From Pedobacter sp. Leaf250 (GTDB lineage: Bacteria; Bacteroidota; Bacteroidia; Sphingobacteriales; Sphingobacteriaceae): a stretch of 64,000 nucleotides of DNA. This document shows, piece by piece, positions 1-9,044 of this stretch; positions within the stretch are counted from its first letter, which is position 1, and each line of letters starts with the position of its first letter. The DNA is taken from assembly GCF_920984735.1 (NCBI RefSeq), contig NZ_CAKLBU010000012.1, positions 1 to 64,000 on the forward strand. The letters are read 5' to 3'. Under the pieces are notes generated by a model, which saw only the letters and a list, made by a program, of their open reading frames with translations, ran no database searches and was not told where the DNA came from. The translations under genes were made by a program, and so were the position numbers.

Positions 1-127
1 TAAAGCTAATAACGGAAGGCTGGCCCAATGACCAGCGAAATAAAACCTTTTTTTGGCCCAGTGACGAATGAAATAGGTGGCCCGCTATGCAGCGAAATGA
101 GTGGCCCAGTGACTTGCGTTATAGACA
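1..127. mobile_element. Repeat-bearing end of a probable IS21-like element
   Basis: Four imperfect 21-bp direct repeats begin at 21, 54, 78 and 102. They share TGGCCCA/G followed by a GCGAAAT-like tail. The array stops at a terminal CA near 127, so the reverse strand starts TGTCTATAAC. Several terminal repeats and a 5'-TG/CA-3' end are typical of IS21-family elements. The transposase genes (istA/istB) would lie to the left, outside the window. The family call is inference from the repeat layout only. Confidence 0.45.
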
Positions 128-795
128 CTCAATTGTTTAAGAAACACTTGGATTGCCTGCTACCAAGTTATCAGATTATCCATTTATCAAAAATAATTAT
201 ATAGCTTGATATTAATTTAGCTAGCTTTAAAATTTTTAGGTCAGCTGATAGTTATCCGGTGATCGAGGTATCGCTATAGGTTAATAGCTCTATAGCTTCT
301 GATCTGCCAATGAAAGATGCTTTGTCGATAGTTTGTTTTTTCATTGGCAAGATGTCTTTTTGTCCGACATTAATTCCTGCGGAATGATGTCCAACAAAAA
401 GAATCTTGCCTTACCGCTTCTTATCGTTCGTGCCTCCGATGAAGCCGTAAGGGGCTGAGAAAACTCGCAACTCGTTTTCTTTTTTAGGATTTAAGCGAAA
501 TCCAAATAGAATTCTCCCTGATTTAACTTAACATCTAACGAGATACCTCAAGAAAACCATTAAGATAGATATTAAATGATAACTTAAGTATGGCGATAAG
601 TAAAACAGGAGTTTATTATTTGTTCTTTATGGTCTAATTTATTTTGTTGGCTAACTATAATTCCTCAATGCATTAACGCGATTCGGCTTGCAAATTAATC
701 AAATCGCCAACAAGCCCGAGCCTAAAAAGAAAATGTAGACTAAACCTGATCATCTTGCCTGATATAGAAATGTCTAAGTAAAATTTTGCTTTGCT
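128..795. other. Non-coding stretch with one long hairpin
   Basis: No convincing gene is seen in this 668-bp stretch. At about 355-404 there is an imperfect inverted repeat with 15-nt arms (CTTTTTGTCCGACAT against ATGTCCAACAAAAAG, 13 of 15 pairing) around TTCCTGCGGAA. The 420-480 part is more GC-rich than its surroundings. It could be the non-coding edge of a mobile element, but nothing identifies it. Confidence 0.35.
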
Positions 796-3700
796 TTAGC
801 CCAAACTTTCAATCTCCTTACTTAGCATTTCAAACCATATTTCTCCATCATTACGGTTTATCCCGCACGGCGTATAACTTACATAACCGGGATAACGAAG
901 GCTGATATTATATTTATCATCCTCCAAGGCTGTAGGGGGAGCTATAAACTCACCTTTATTAGATTGTAGCGGGTGGAGCCTGCAGGCTTTTGGCTTATAG
1001 GTCCATGCGTTTTCGGTAGTCTCCATAGATAGTCTCTGTAATGAACATGCTCCGTCTTGATATGCAAAAACGCATCTGGTTTTTTCAAAGTGCTCCGGAA
1101 AATCCGGACTTGAGTATTGATGACTACGTACAGCAGTTTTCTTTCCGCTATCAGGACTCCAAGTACCCTGAACGATAAAGTCAGTTGGTAAATGCTGAAA
1201 ATACATTGGGTTATCCATTACAAGACGGGTAATGTCATCAGCCTCTTGTTCATGGAGATATACCCCGTCATAACAGCATCTGGCTTCACAGGTAAGGTAA
1301 TCACACTCAACTAACCGTGTCGCACCATCATCTTTTAACTCTGAAGAATAGCTGTTCAACCAGCGAATCAAAAACTCCTTTTGGATTTCACTGATTTTGA
1401 ACAGGCCATTTAAAATGACGGTTATTGTGCCTGCAATTATATTTCTGTCTACCTTAATTCCTTCACACTTTCCCAAAATAATCATGAAATCCTGGACGTG
1501 ATAATCTGACACCAAATCGGAATTTATGCATCCTGCATAATAGAAGAGTTTCCCCACCGGTAGCTGTGGCTCGTAATTTAACTGTAACTTGTTGAATGGC
1601 TCTTGATTAGCGATGCAATTAACACACCAGACAGCAAATGCAAGTTCTGACAGATAATGGTATTGAGCATTTTTACATTCTTGAATCAGCTCCTTGAATT
1701 CAGAAGCACTGAATCTCATTCCGGCTTTGAGGTTGTTTAGACAAGAATATATTTTGCCGTAAAGATAATCCCAGTCATGATTGATTTTCTTAGCGAGCGC
1801 CAATCCCCGGTCGTATAATTCGGCAGCCTCCTCATATTTTCCTAAAGTACTTAATACATTGGCATAACAAATTAATGTAATATCTTCTACATGGGGCAGA
1901 TCATAATCTTTATTGATTTCAATTATTGATTTGAACTCTTCTATTGCACGTCCGTAATATCCAATCGCCCAAAGAGCATCAGCATGGTTAACCTTTGAGA
2001 GCAGTAGTGATTGGATATCACCGGTTTTTTCATAGGTCGAAATACAGGATTCCGCATGTTGCAGCAATTGTTTGTTTTTATCCAGATCATGAAGTACCAG
2101 GCAGGCGGAATGGTTAAATTCGACATTAAGTCTAAGATTTTCCTGTATTGTTTTACGATATGTCTGCTGAAGATTTTCAAGCTCAATCAACGCAGGATAA
2201 ATGTTTCCGTTAGCCCAAAGCGATTTCACTAATCCGTTGAGAGCATGAATTTTAGTGTTATCATCGTAGGCTTTCCTTAGTGCAGAACGCATATATTCGA
2301 TGCTTTTTTCCGCTTGGGAACGCCTGAGCAGAAAATTTGAGTATTTTAAATCAAATTTATAGGAATTAGCCGCAGAACTATTTTTCCATTTATCTAAAGT
2401 TTGCCTTTCTGCATCATTATTTCCCATGTGATAATATGCCTCAGAAATTATTGAGTATAGACTGCTTAACTGTTTATCATTTAATTTATTTCCTAGCAAA
2501 TCCTCAGCAATTTCAATTGCTTTATTGGCATCGCCAATCAATAATCTTTTCTTGCTTATCCGGATAAGGTTTTCTATCCTGGTGAATAATACCTCTTCAT
2601 CCTGAATACCGCAGGAATCGCAAAGGGTGGTAAATGATTCCATGATTCTGGATTTTTCGTTGTCACTTAACAAATCCCAATCCGCCGTATTGATAAAATT
2701 ATTTAATTTTCTAACGATTACCTTTTTAAAATCATTTATTGAGGGATGTTTATTGATCATTGTAGAACATGCCTCAAAAAACACAGCTCGTTTGAATTCA
2801 CCTGAAAACTTAAACGCCGTATTTTCACGGGAATCAATTATTCCAAACCGCTCTTCTGCGTCGTAAAGGTTTTTAAAATAGTTCTCAGATAAACCATGCT
2901 CTTCCAGTAAATCACTGATGAGTTGAAAGTCAAAGTTGATCCCTTGGACAGCGCTCCATGCCAAGTGATTGCGCACATCATTGGGGTAAGATAGTAACCG
3001 TGACTTCGCCATTTCAACAGTTTTTGCCGGCATCTTTTTCAATTCAGATAATGAAACTAAAAGTTCCCCCGACAAGGACAGCCAACCAATAGACTGGGTA
3101 ATCTCGTCTACAAAATCATTTAGTAGATCAATGTCACCCTTTGATCTGTTTACCAGTACCTTGATAGCTTCATGTTGAACGTTTGGCAGTCTCTCTCTGA
3201 CGATGTCGAACAGATTGTCTGCTGCCAGATTAACCAGAGGAACGGTTGTTAGTCTATTCGTTAGAATATCCGTTTGCCAACTCTTAAAATCCTGAAGAAT
3301 TTTAAATTCCTGCGCTTCCCGGTTAAATACATGCTCGGGCCAGTGGGATAGCAGAAAAATAATATTCCAACTGCGCTTCTCAGCTTGCTGAAATAAAGCT
3401 TTTAGAATCTCTAACGTATAGGCATCCACCCAGTGGAAATCCTCCAGATAAATGATGATTTTGAAAGATTTATTTTTATTGAATATTTCAGTAAATACAT
3501 TTACCGTGGATTCAATTAAACTGTTGCTTTCTATTGCATAAAACTCATTTTGAGATTTCGTTGAATCTGAAGTAAGCCTGTCGGTAATTTCATTGATTAA
3601 TTCCAGGACATCAGCAGAATTTGTTGCAGAATCCTTTATTATGTTTATCAGTTCGATAATCCCGCCACTTCCGGGCAAGGAAAAATTGAGAATTACACCG

Positions 3701-4098
3701 ATAGCCGATTTTGTTATCTTTTTGTTGAACTCTTTGTTCCTGATCATCTTGAGAATCTCGGGAAGATGGTAAGAGAATTGATGCCTGATTCTGTCAAAAG
3801 AGAAGTCATATTTACTACCCTTTGCTTCATTGGAACGACTGGATAATATTAGCCATTCAAGCAAGTTTTGACTTTCAGCATGCGGTGTGAGAAGCTCGAT
3901 TTCCTTAGTACCTGTTGTAATATTTGAGGGAAGCCAATATTGTGAGTCTTTTGCCAGATTATTATAAAATTCCTGAACCAACCTTGTTTTTCCGGTGCCG
4001 CTTAAACCTGTCAGAGAAATAATCTGAGGTCCGTTAAGGCGGCGATAAATATCGTTTAAGATTTCTAATTCTCTTTCTCTTTTATAGAATTTACTCAT
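796..4098 (-). CDS. STAND-type ATPase with TPR-like repeats and C-terminal cysteine cluster
   Basis: A predicted signalling ATPase of 1,100 residues from ATG 4098; a TTG nine codons upstream is less likely. A P-loop GLSGTGKT lies at residues 31-38 and a Walker B segment IIIYLEDFHWVD at 214-225, as in AAA_16/STAND proteins. Helical, TPR-like repeats fill roughly residues 510-830. The last 170 residues hold a cysteine cluster: Cys932, 937, 941, 942, then 1009, 1018, 1039 and 1078, with the spacing CxxxxCxxxCC and later KPKACRLHPL. That layout recalls YkgJ/DUF3109-like metal-binding domains (KPxxCxLxP). STAND proteins are often regulators or antiviral sensors. Here the cysteine domain is the likely effector or sensor, but that is inference. 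It sits alone in a mobile island beside other defence-type genes. Confidence 0.7.
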   Translation of the reverse strand: MSKFYKRERELEILNDIYRRLNGPQIISLTGLSGTGKTRLVQEFYNNLAKDSQYWLPSNITTGTKEIELLTPHAESQNLLEWLILSSRSNEAKGSKYDFSFDRIRHQFSYHLPEILKMIRNKEFNKKITKSAIGVILNFSLPGSGGIIELINIIKDSATNSADVLELINEITDRLTSDSTKSQNEFYAIESNSLIESTVNVFTEIFNKNKSFKIIIYLEDFHWVDAYTLEILKALFQQAEKRSWNIIFLLSHWPEHVFNREAQEFKILQDFKSWQTDILTNRLTTVPLVNLAADNLFDIVRERLPNVQHEAIKVLVNRSKGDIDLLNDFVDEITQSIGWLSLSGELLVSLSELKKMPAKTVEMAKSRLLSYPNDVRNHLAWSAVQGINFDFQLISDLLEEHGLSENYFKNLYDAEERFGIIDSRENTAFKFSGEFKRAVFFEACSTMINKHPSINDFKKVIVRKLNNFINTADWDLLSDNEKSRIMESFTTLCDSCGIQDEEVLFTRIENLIRISKKRLLIGDANKAIEIAEDLLGNKLNDKQLSSLYSIISEAYYHMGNNDAERQTLDKWKNSSAANSYKFDLKYSNFLLRRSQAEKSIEYMRSALRKAYDDNTKIHALNGLVKSLWANGNIYPALIELENLQQTYRKTIQENLRLNVEFNHSACLVLHDLDKNKQLLQHAESCISTYEKTGDIQSLLLSKVNHADALWAIGYYGRAIEEFKSIIEINKDYDLPHVEDITLICYANVLSTLGKYEEAAELYDRGLALAKKINHDWDYLYGKIYSCLNNLKAGMRFSASEFKELIQECKNAQYHYLSELAFAVWCVNCIANQEPFNKLQLNYEPQLPVGKLFYYAGCINSDLVSDYHVQDFMIILGKCEGIKVDRNIIAGTITVILNGLFKISEIQKEFLIRWLNSYSSELKDDGATRLVECDYLTCEARCCYDGVYLHEQEADDITRLVMDNPMYFQHLPTDFIVQGTWSPDSGKKTAVRSHQYSSPDFPEHFEKTRCVFAYQDGACSLQRLSMETTENAWTYKPKACRLHPLQSNKGEFIAPPTALEDDKYNISLRYPGYVSYTPCGINRNDGEIWFEMLSKEIESLG

Positions 4099-4557
4099 GG
4101 GAGGATTTAAATTACAACCCCACAATTTAGCTGAAAATCTTAAATATTAGAGCAAAAAATCATTTTGATAGTATTCTATATTTTTTATGTTTAATCAGCT
4201 AAACGGGACATTCTGCAAATAACCTTTAGATTAACTGAGGATATCAGGTTTAAAAACGATTAAGTTATCTATTGGAATCATACTAAAGATTAGATCCATC
4301 TGCCAAATCAAATTGAACTGATCAAACTTGATATGCTGAAAAAACTCAGACACCAGATTTAATAATATTCTCTTGAATCGCAACGTACATTTTGTCAAAC
4401 TAAAGAAGAAAAATTGGCCAACCCGCATTGGCGGCCTGTAACCTCTCCGTGAAAAACGTCGAGGTTTACGCTTGCCGTTACGGAAAAAAGTCAGTCGAGG
4501 TCAAAGAGAATTTGGGGAACGGGAATTGGCTGTTGCCTTTGACTTCATTGTTCCTGA
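4099..4557. other. Intergenic stretch, no convincing gene
   Basis: The left half is AT-rich. The segment at about 4425-4560 is clearly more GC-rich and has an unbroken plus-strand frame of about 50 codons without a start codon, so it may be a gene remnant or a conserved non-coding element. A 65-codon minus-strand frame at 4231-4428 has no recognisable features. No promoter or RNA can be assigned. Confidence 0.3.
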
Positions 4558-5154
4558 TTAATCTGAGTTACTTTTATTTTGACAACGTTGGTTTATGAGC
4601 CAGGCCGCCTCGATCAATCCAACCAAGGATTCATACACTCCGATTACGTCTGCCTTTGATAGATTTTCCTCCATAAATGAGGGATGAAGCGCATCCGACA
4701 GCCATGTTTTTAGAATCCGTTTATAACTGTCAAGGTCCCGCTTGAAAAAAGTTTTTGATATAACTTTATGAGGCTTAATTATATGGTTACTTGAAAGGGA
4801 TTTTGGGTAATGCTCCAGTCTTTTGGATTCCCTTTTCATAATCCACCTCACTAAATCATCAGAGCTTTCTTCCGGAATTCTTAGCTTGCCAATTTTTTTT
4901 CCTTTTAGTAACCATGCGGCCTCCAGCAATCTTAATATAAGGTCACAATCATACAATAAATTCGAAGGTATGAATTGCCTGTACTTTTCATTTTCATAAG
5001 TCACTGCATTCCTCCATTTTTTTAAGGTTTTCAATTGTCCCGGTAGCCAATCAGATTGATAAAAAGCTTCAAAAATTATTAATGGATTTTCCTGTTCTTC
5101 TTTGTCCAAAAAGATTATCCGGTTTTCAAATGAGTTAGTCTTGTAAGTTTTCAT
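4558..5154 (-). CDS. Hypothetical protein with internally duplicated helical domain
   Basis: 198 residues, no signal peptide and no recognised function. Two halves resemble each other: residues about 28-85 (FEAFYQ...LKTLKKW...LLRLLEAAWLLK) and about 133-190 (SKTFFK...RILKTWL...LVGLIEAAWLIN). Each ends in the same EAAWL helix. The ATG lies 60 bp downstream of the HEPN gene on the same strand, so the two are probably co-transcribed. Domain duplication and pairing with a HEPN protein suggest a role linked to that protein, but no function can be given. Confidence 0.5.
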   Translation of the reverse strand: MKTYKTNSFENRIIFLDKEEQENPLIIFEAFYQSDWLPGQLKTLKKWRNAVTYENEKYRQFIPSNLLYDCDLILRLLEAAWLLKGKKIGKLRIPEESSDDLVRWIMKRESKRLEHYPKSLSSNHIIKPHKVISKTFFKRDLDSYKRILKTWLSDALHPSFMEENLSKADVIGVYESLVGLIEAAWLINQRCQNKSNSD

Positions 5155-5213
5155 ATGTAAACTATTAAATAGTGACGCTTAGATCAAGAGATTTTAATTT
5201 TCTATCAGGCAAA

Positions 5214-6077
5214 TTACTTTTCAAGTAATGGCTGATCTTCCTGCTTTAATGCCGAGATTTTTTCATTGCACATTAAAGAAACCATTTCAAGAAATAATTC
5301 TGCTTTATGAAGCAGGTCTTCGGCATCAATCTTCGAAACACAGAAATCGTCTTTATATCTTGCGCAGGAATAGCTTTTTGACAATACATCAAATAGACGA
5401 TCATTATCTGTTGTACCTAAAAATAAATTGTAAGGTTGATCGGAAAAGCAGGAACAAAGCATTATTAATCTTTTAAGATTATGGAATTCCGATCGATAAG
5501 CTATGCAAACCCTTATCAACACAATTAAAGACTGCTCAATCACCTGATGCAACATGAAGGTGCATATCCCGTAATTTTGTTTTTGAAAGCACTCTTTGGC
5601 GCCTATAAGAAATCCCTCGGCGAGAGGAATCCGATGACCGAAATGTCTAAGCGCCTTTTCAGCACTATTTGCCTGTACAAACGGACTAACAGATGAATAA
5701 AATAATCCGTCAAAGCTATACAACAGATCCCCCTCGTTAAATATCGATTTAAAAAACCTGCTGTTAGCATCTATCGCTTCCCAGACTGACCGGTTACCGT
5801 GACAGATTACCGTGATTAAGCCTTGTTTGAAATTTATATTAACATAATCCTGAACCTCATAGTCAATTCGAGTTGCTGTTTCAGTAATCAGGAGTAAGCA
5901 ATAATCACCATGAAATGAATGTGATTCTCCTGCGAAGCACCCTTTTATTTCAGTGAAGTATAACTTTCTGGAAAAGCAAAAGATCTGGAGAGGCTGAAAT
6001 TTTTCCGAGAGTTTGCTGATAAATTGGCCGAAATAAGCTTCATGTTCAGCCTCGATAACGGGAGTTTGTAGTTTCAT
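5214..6077 (-). CDS. Nucleotidyltransferase-like/HEPN domain protein
   Basis: 287 residues from ATG 6077; a TTG lies six codons upstream. The C-terminal half, about residues 155-275, has the HEPN pattern: FMLHQVIEQSLIVLIRVCIAYR, then HNLKRLI, then ARYKDDF and a final helix. HEPN proteins are helical, often bind or cut RNA, and frequently pair with minimal nucleotidyltransferases. The N-terminal half has alternating beta strands like a degenerate nucleotidyltransferase fold, but no clear GSx10DxD site, so it may be inactive. Known Bacteroidota homologues occur on conjugative and mobilisable elements, which fits this island. Role as toxin, regulator or defence factor is inferred. Confidence 0.6.
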   Translation of the reverse strand: MKLQTPVIEAEHEAYFGQFISKLSEKFQPLQIFCFSRKLYFTEIKGCFAGESHSFHGDYCLLLITETATRIDYEVQDYVNINFKQGLITVICHGNRSVWEAIDANSRFFKSIFNEGDLLYSFDGLFYSSVSPFVQANSAEKALRHFGHRIPLAEGFLIGAKECFQKQNYGICTFMLHQVIEQSLIVLIRVCIAYRSEFHNLKRLIMLCSCFSDQPYNLFLGTTDNDRLFDVLSKSYSCARYKDDFCVSKIDAEDLLHKAELFLEMVSLMCNEKISALKQEDQPLLEK

Positions 6078-6433
6078 ATTGATCTTATTTAGCAAAAGTT
6101 AAATAAGCCTCTATGATTGAGAACCCGGGATATAGGGTTGGTAACTCACTCAATCAAATGTAACCAGGCTCTGACAAAGCCAACTTTCATTGCTGAAAGA
6201 TTCCCACAAATGATATAAGCGAGCACCAGCCCTATAGCAAATATAGGGTTTTGGTTGCTCAACTTACTCTCGCGGGAATAAACTGTCAGATTTAGTTGCG
6301 AGGCATTCAAGCAATTCTTTAAAATTTTATTTTAGAATTGCGCTATTCATAATTCATAATCTAATTTAGCAAATTTAATTAATAATAGCAAATTTGCTAT
6401 TAATATTTATGTTAAATTGGTGTCTATTTGTTT
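6078..6433. other. Divergent intergenic region between HEPN and XRE genes
   Basis: 356 bp separating two divergent genes, so it should hold both promoters. The part nearest the XRE gene is strongly AT-rich and contains the palindrome described separately. A repeated short string, cctatagcaaatataggg-like, lies near 6129 and 6232. No RNA gene is recognised. Confidence 0.4.
6383..6402. promoter_or_regulatory. Perfect 20-bp palindrome, candidate operator
   Basis: TAATAGCAAATTTGCTATTA reads the same on both strands. A half-site AGCAAATTTAAT lies just upstream at about 6368. It sits about 30 bp before the XRE start, the usual place for autoregulation by such a repressor. Binding is inferred. Confidence 0.45.
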
Positions 6434-6667
6434 GTGAAGTATTTAAAAGATGAAAAGTTTATCATACAGTTTGGTAAAAAGCTAAAAAAGCTTCGTGAAA
6501 ACCAACGCATTTCGCAAGAACAATTGGCCTTGTTGTCAGGGGTTTCTCAAAGTCAAATTGCAAGAACCGAGCTCGGACTAATAAATACCAGTATCAGCCA
6601 TGTTTCCGTCTACGCAAAATCTTTAAAAGTGAGTCCCATGATATTTTTTGATTTCTCTGATTTATAA
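6434..6667 (+). CDS. XRE-family helix-turn-helix regulator
   Basis: 77 residues from GTG 6434; TTG 6428 is the alternative. Residues about 12-70 form a classic Cro/CI-type HTH: LKKLRENQRISQEQLALLSG, then VSQSQIARTE and a last helix ending in MIFFDF. It has no other domain, so it is a small DNA-binding protein, probably a repressor. It is preceded by a perfect palindrome that may be its operator. The next gene on the same strand is a membrane protein 286 bp away, so they may be separate units. Confidence 0.8.
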   Translation: MKYLKDEKFIIQFGKKLKKLRENQRISQEQLALLSGVSQSQIARTELGLINTSISHVSVYAKSLKVSPMIFFDFSDL

Positions 6668-6953
6668 TTTGTCAGAAATCGAAATACTCCCGATAGACCG
6701 TTTAATTATATCTACTTTTCAACGACATCTAATTGGTTTGGTTGTCGTGACAACAATGTGTTTATTTACGCTAAACTTCTTCCTTTAAATCTGATTTCCA
6801 TCGTATTTTCGAAAATAGTATGCCTTTGTAATTATTTTAAGATCAATAATTTAACTTTTTCATACCTTGCAGTTAAAGCTTCTCTATTTTTAAAAATAGT
6901 TATTGGAATTGAGGAGCGTTAAATATCTTTTGATTCTTCAATTTTACGCCCTA

Positions 6954-8237
6954 ATGAACTCAGTAAACTTTTCCCAGAACGATAAATTAAAATTTAAGCA
7001 AACAGCTATTTTAATTTTTTTTCTTATCCTAATTTTCCTTTGCAACAATACTGTGTTTGGACAAAAAAACAAAATAGAGTATTGGGAGGAAAATGATAGA
7101 TTTAAAGTAGATGAAGATTCCTTGAAAAAATACAGAAATGCCGATATACTCATACTGAAAGCTAATTTGGAGGCGTATAATGTTCATGAGGAAAGAGTTC
7201 AAATCAGAAAGGGAGATACTTTACAATGTCATGTTATATTTAGAGGAAATCTTGGCGGGCATAATGGACTCTGGATTGGTCTGGAACATATTCTTGATGA
7301 GAAATCTCCACTTGTTTTCACGCCCTTTCTTCCCGAAAATGTTGCAATGATTCCTGAAAATGAGATTGTTTACAGTGCTCAGTACAAAAAGATTCGTTTT
7401 TATGAAATCCTTAACAGCTTTTCGATAGTACCAGTCATTCTCATTTTATTTCTGTTTAACAGAATCAGAACTCAAAGAATAAAAAAGGATGTAGCATTAG
7501 TAAACGCTGCGACAAATCAAACTGATGTGGAATTCTTAAAGCTAAAGACATACGTTCGAAAATGGCTGGAGTATTTTGCTGTAGGGAGTCGATGGGAAGC
7601 AGATCCCGGCTTTTCTCATAAATTTAAATGGAGAACAATCTATCATTTCAAATTAAGATTTAACCATAATCTTTATCTTACCATTATTAACCGATCTACA
7701 GTAGACCTTCAAGATATTGAAATTGGGTACAGCGTATTAAAAGGTAACTCAATCATAGAAACGAAAGAATTGTCCCGGCAATGTTTAGTTCCTGAACTCG
7801 ATGCTAATTTTCAAATCTTCCGAGAACGAGGTGAGCGAATTATCATAAATAATCTCTCCTACAGGAAAGAGAATTCAAAGTATTCCTTTCCGATTGAGGT
7901 AAAAATGAGATACAACAGTTTGAGAACTGAAAATATTCTGCTAGGTATGATTGCAATGAGCTGCTTCTTCTATGGTTTTAGCTTAATGTCTATCAACATT
8001 TATGATACGCACTGGGCTGTCATCGGGACATATACCCTGCTTAGCTTTATCGTAATGATGTATTGCGGACGACGAATTCATTACAGCTTATTAATGATCG
8101 CAGCTATGATCGTCAGCATGATGTATACACTCCCGGTTCTGACAGCGATATTGCCTGCTTTTTTTCTAGGATTGCTTTGGCTCAGAAGGATAGATTTCGG
8201 AGATTTTCTTGTTGCTAACAAAACAAATAGAAATTAG
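6954..8237 (+). CDS. Multi-pass membrane protein of unknown function
   Basis: 427 residues from ATG 6954; a TTG at 6903 would add 17 residues before the signal sequence. The N-terminus is a signal peptide or first membrane segment (AILIFFLILIFLCNNTVFGQ). An exported domain of about 110 residues follows, then a second membrane segment (FSIVPVILILFLFNRI), a soluble part of about 160 residues, and a C-terminal membrane bundle of three to four helices. No family is recognised. It lies in the island between an XRE regulator and an AbiE-type pair, without a clear operon partner. Confidence 0.5.
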   Translation: MNSVNFSQNDKLKFKQTAILIFFLILIFLCNNTVFGQKNKIEYWEENDRFKVDEDSLKKYRNADILILKANLEAYNVHEERVQIRKGDTLQCHVIFRGNLGGHNGLWIGLEHILDEKSPLVFTPFLPENVAMIPENEIVYSAQYKKIRFYEILNSFSIVPVILILFLFNRIRTQRIKKDVALVNAATNQTDVEFLKLKTYVRKWLEYFAVGSRWEADPGFSHKFKWRTIYHFKLRFNHNLYLTIINRSTVDLQDIEIGYSVLKGNSIIETKELSRQCLVPELDANFQIFRERGERIIINNLSYRKENSKYSFPIEVKMRYNSLRTENILLGMIAMSCFFYGFSLMSINIYDTHWAVIGTYTLLSFIVMMYCGRRIHYSLLMIAAMIVSMMYTLPVLTAILPAFFLGLLWLRRIDFGDFLVANKTNRN

Positions 8238-8351
8238 CATTTTACACCTAATTAACTTCATTCTTTCGGTTGTTTTCTGCATGTTAATTTGTTAACGACT
8301 CTTAGCTAATTGTCTGCCAATGCTTAAAGTTTGAACCCGATTATCGCCGGT

Positions 8352-9044
8352 TCATCTTTTAAGATTGTTTTTGAGACTATTTTTCGTATCGTGTAATTTA
8401 ATATTCAGTTTGTTAATTTCGTGCAAATCTCGATATTCACGTACAGCATTTGTAATGGCTTGCATTACGTTTTGCCATTTAAGTTTTGTGTCAATCAATT
8501 TTACAGGAACGGTAAAGTCGATATCGTTATAGTACATTAAGGAAGAAATAGCGGAGCCGGGATTGACATTGGGGTATTTTTGACTATAATAATTGATAAT
8601 TTCATCCAATGTCATTCCCTTTAAAAGGTGATGTATATCGATAAAATCCTTGATCCGCTGTCCGCTATTTACAATTGCATTGATTTTCATGGCAGATATA
8701 TCCTGGTTGGACATTATCCTTATTCCTTCAATGGTTTCTATTGGCCTGATAGATGGATACTTATGCGAGATCAAATCAAAATCAACTTCGCCAATGCTAC
8801 CACTTACATAATTGCCTTTGTGGCGTTTTACATCTGCACCATAGCAATTCTTTAAGTGTACGGCGAGTACATTACCATCAAAGTCCGAAGAGCTGAAAAG
8901 GTCGATATCTATGGATTCCCTGTGGCCAATCCTTAAAGATAGTGCGGTACCTCCAACAAGATAAAAGGAGTTGAGCTGATTGTCTTTCATCAGCTCTAGG
9001 ATTAGATCCAGTGTCCCTGGTTTAACTGTTTCTTTGTATAACAT
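8352..9044 (-). CDS. AbiEii-type nucleotidyltransferase toxin
   Basis: 230 residues from ATG 9044, which gives the natural start MLYKETVKPG; a longer frame exists. The nucleotidyltransferase core is visible: YLVGGTALSLRIG at 28-40, then HRESIDIDLF with Asp46 and Asp48 as likely metal ligands. This is the AbiEii (PF08843) pattern, the toxin of type IV toxin-antitoxin or abortive-infection systems. AbiEii-like toxins act by transferring nucleotides, for example to tRNA. The start lies inside the upstream gene (43-nt overlap), so the pair is translationally coupled. Possible phage defence is family knowledge, not shown here. Confidence 0.82.
   Translation of the reverse strand: MLYKETVKPGTLDLILELMKDNQLNSFYLVGGTALSLRIGHRESIDIDLFSSSDFDGNVLAVHLKNCYGADVKRHKGNYVSGSIGEVDFDLISHKYPSIRPIETIEGIRIMSNQDISAMKINAIVNSGQRIKDFIDIHHLLKGMTLDEIINYYSQKYPNVNPGSAISSLMYYNDIDFTVPVKLIDTKLKWQNVMQAITNAVREYRDLHEINKLNIKLHDTKNSLKNNLKR

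Noticed and set aside
21-122. Four regularly spaced repeats as a CRISPR array
   Set aside because: Repeats are only 21 bp, imperfect, separated by 3-12 bp with no spacer-like sequence, and end at a transposon-type terminus.
4231-4428. A 65-residue minus-strand gene
   Set aside because: No signal, motif or partner; overlaps the edge of an unexplained GC-rich block and reads as low-complexity hydrophobic sequence.
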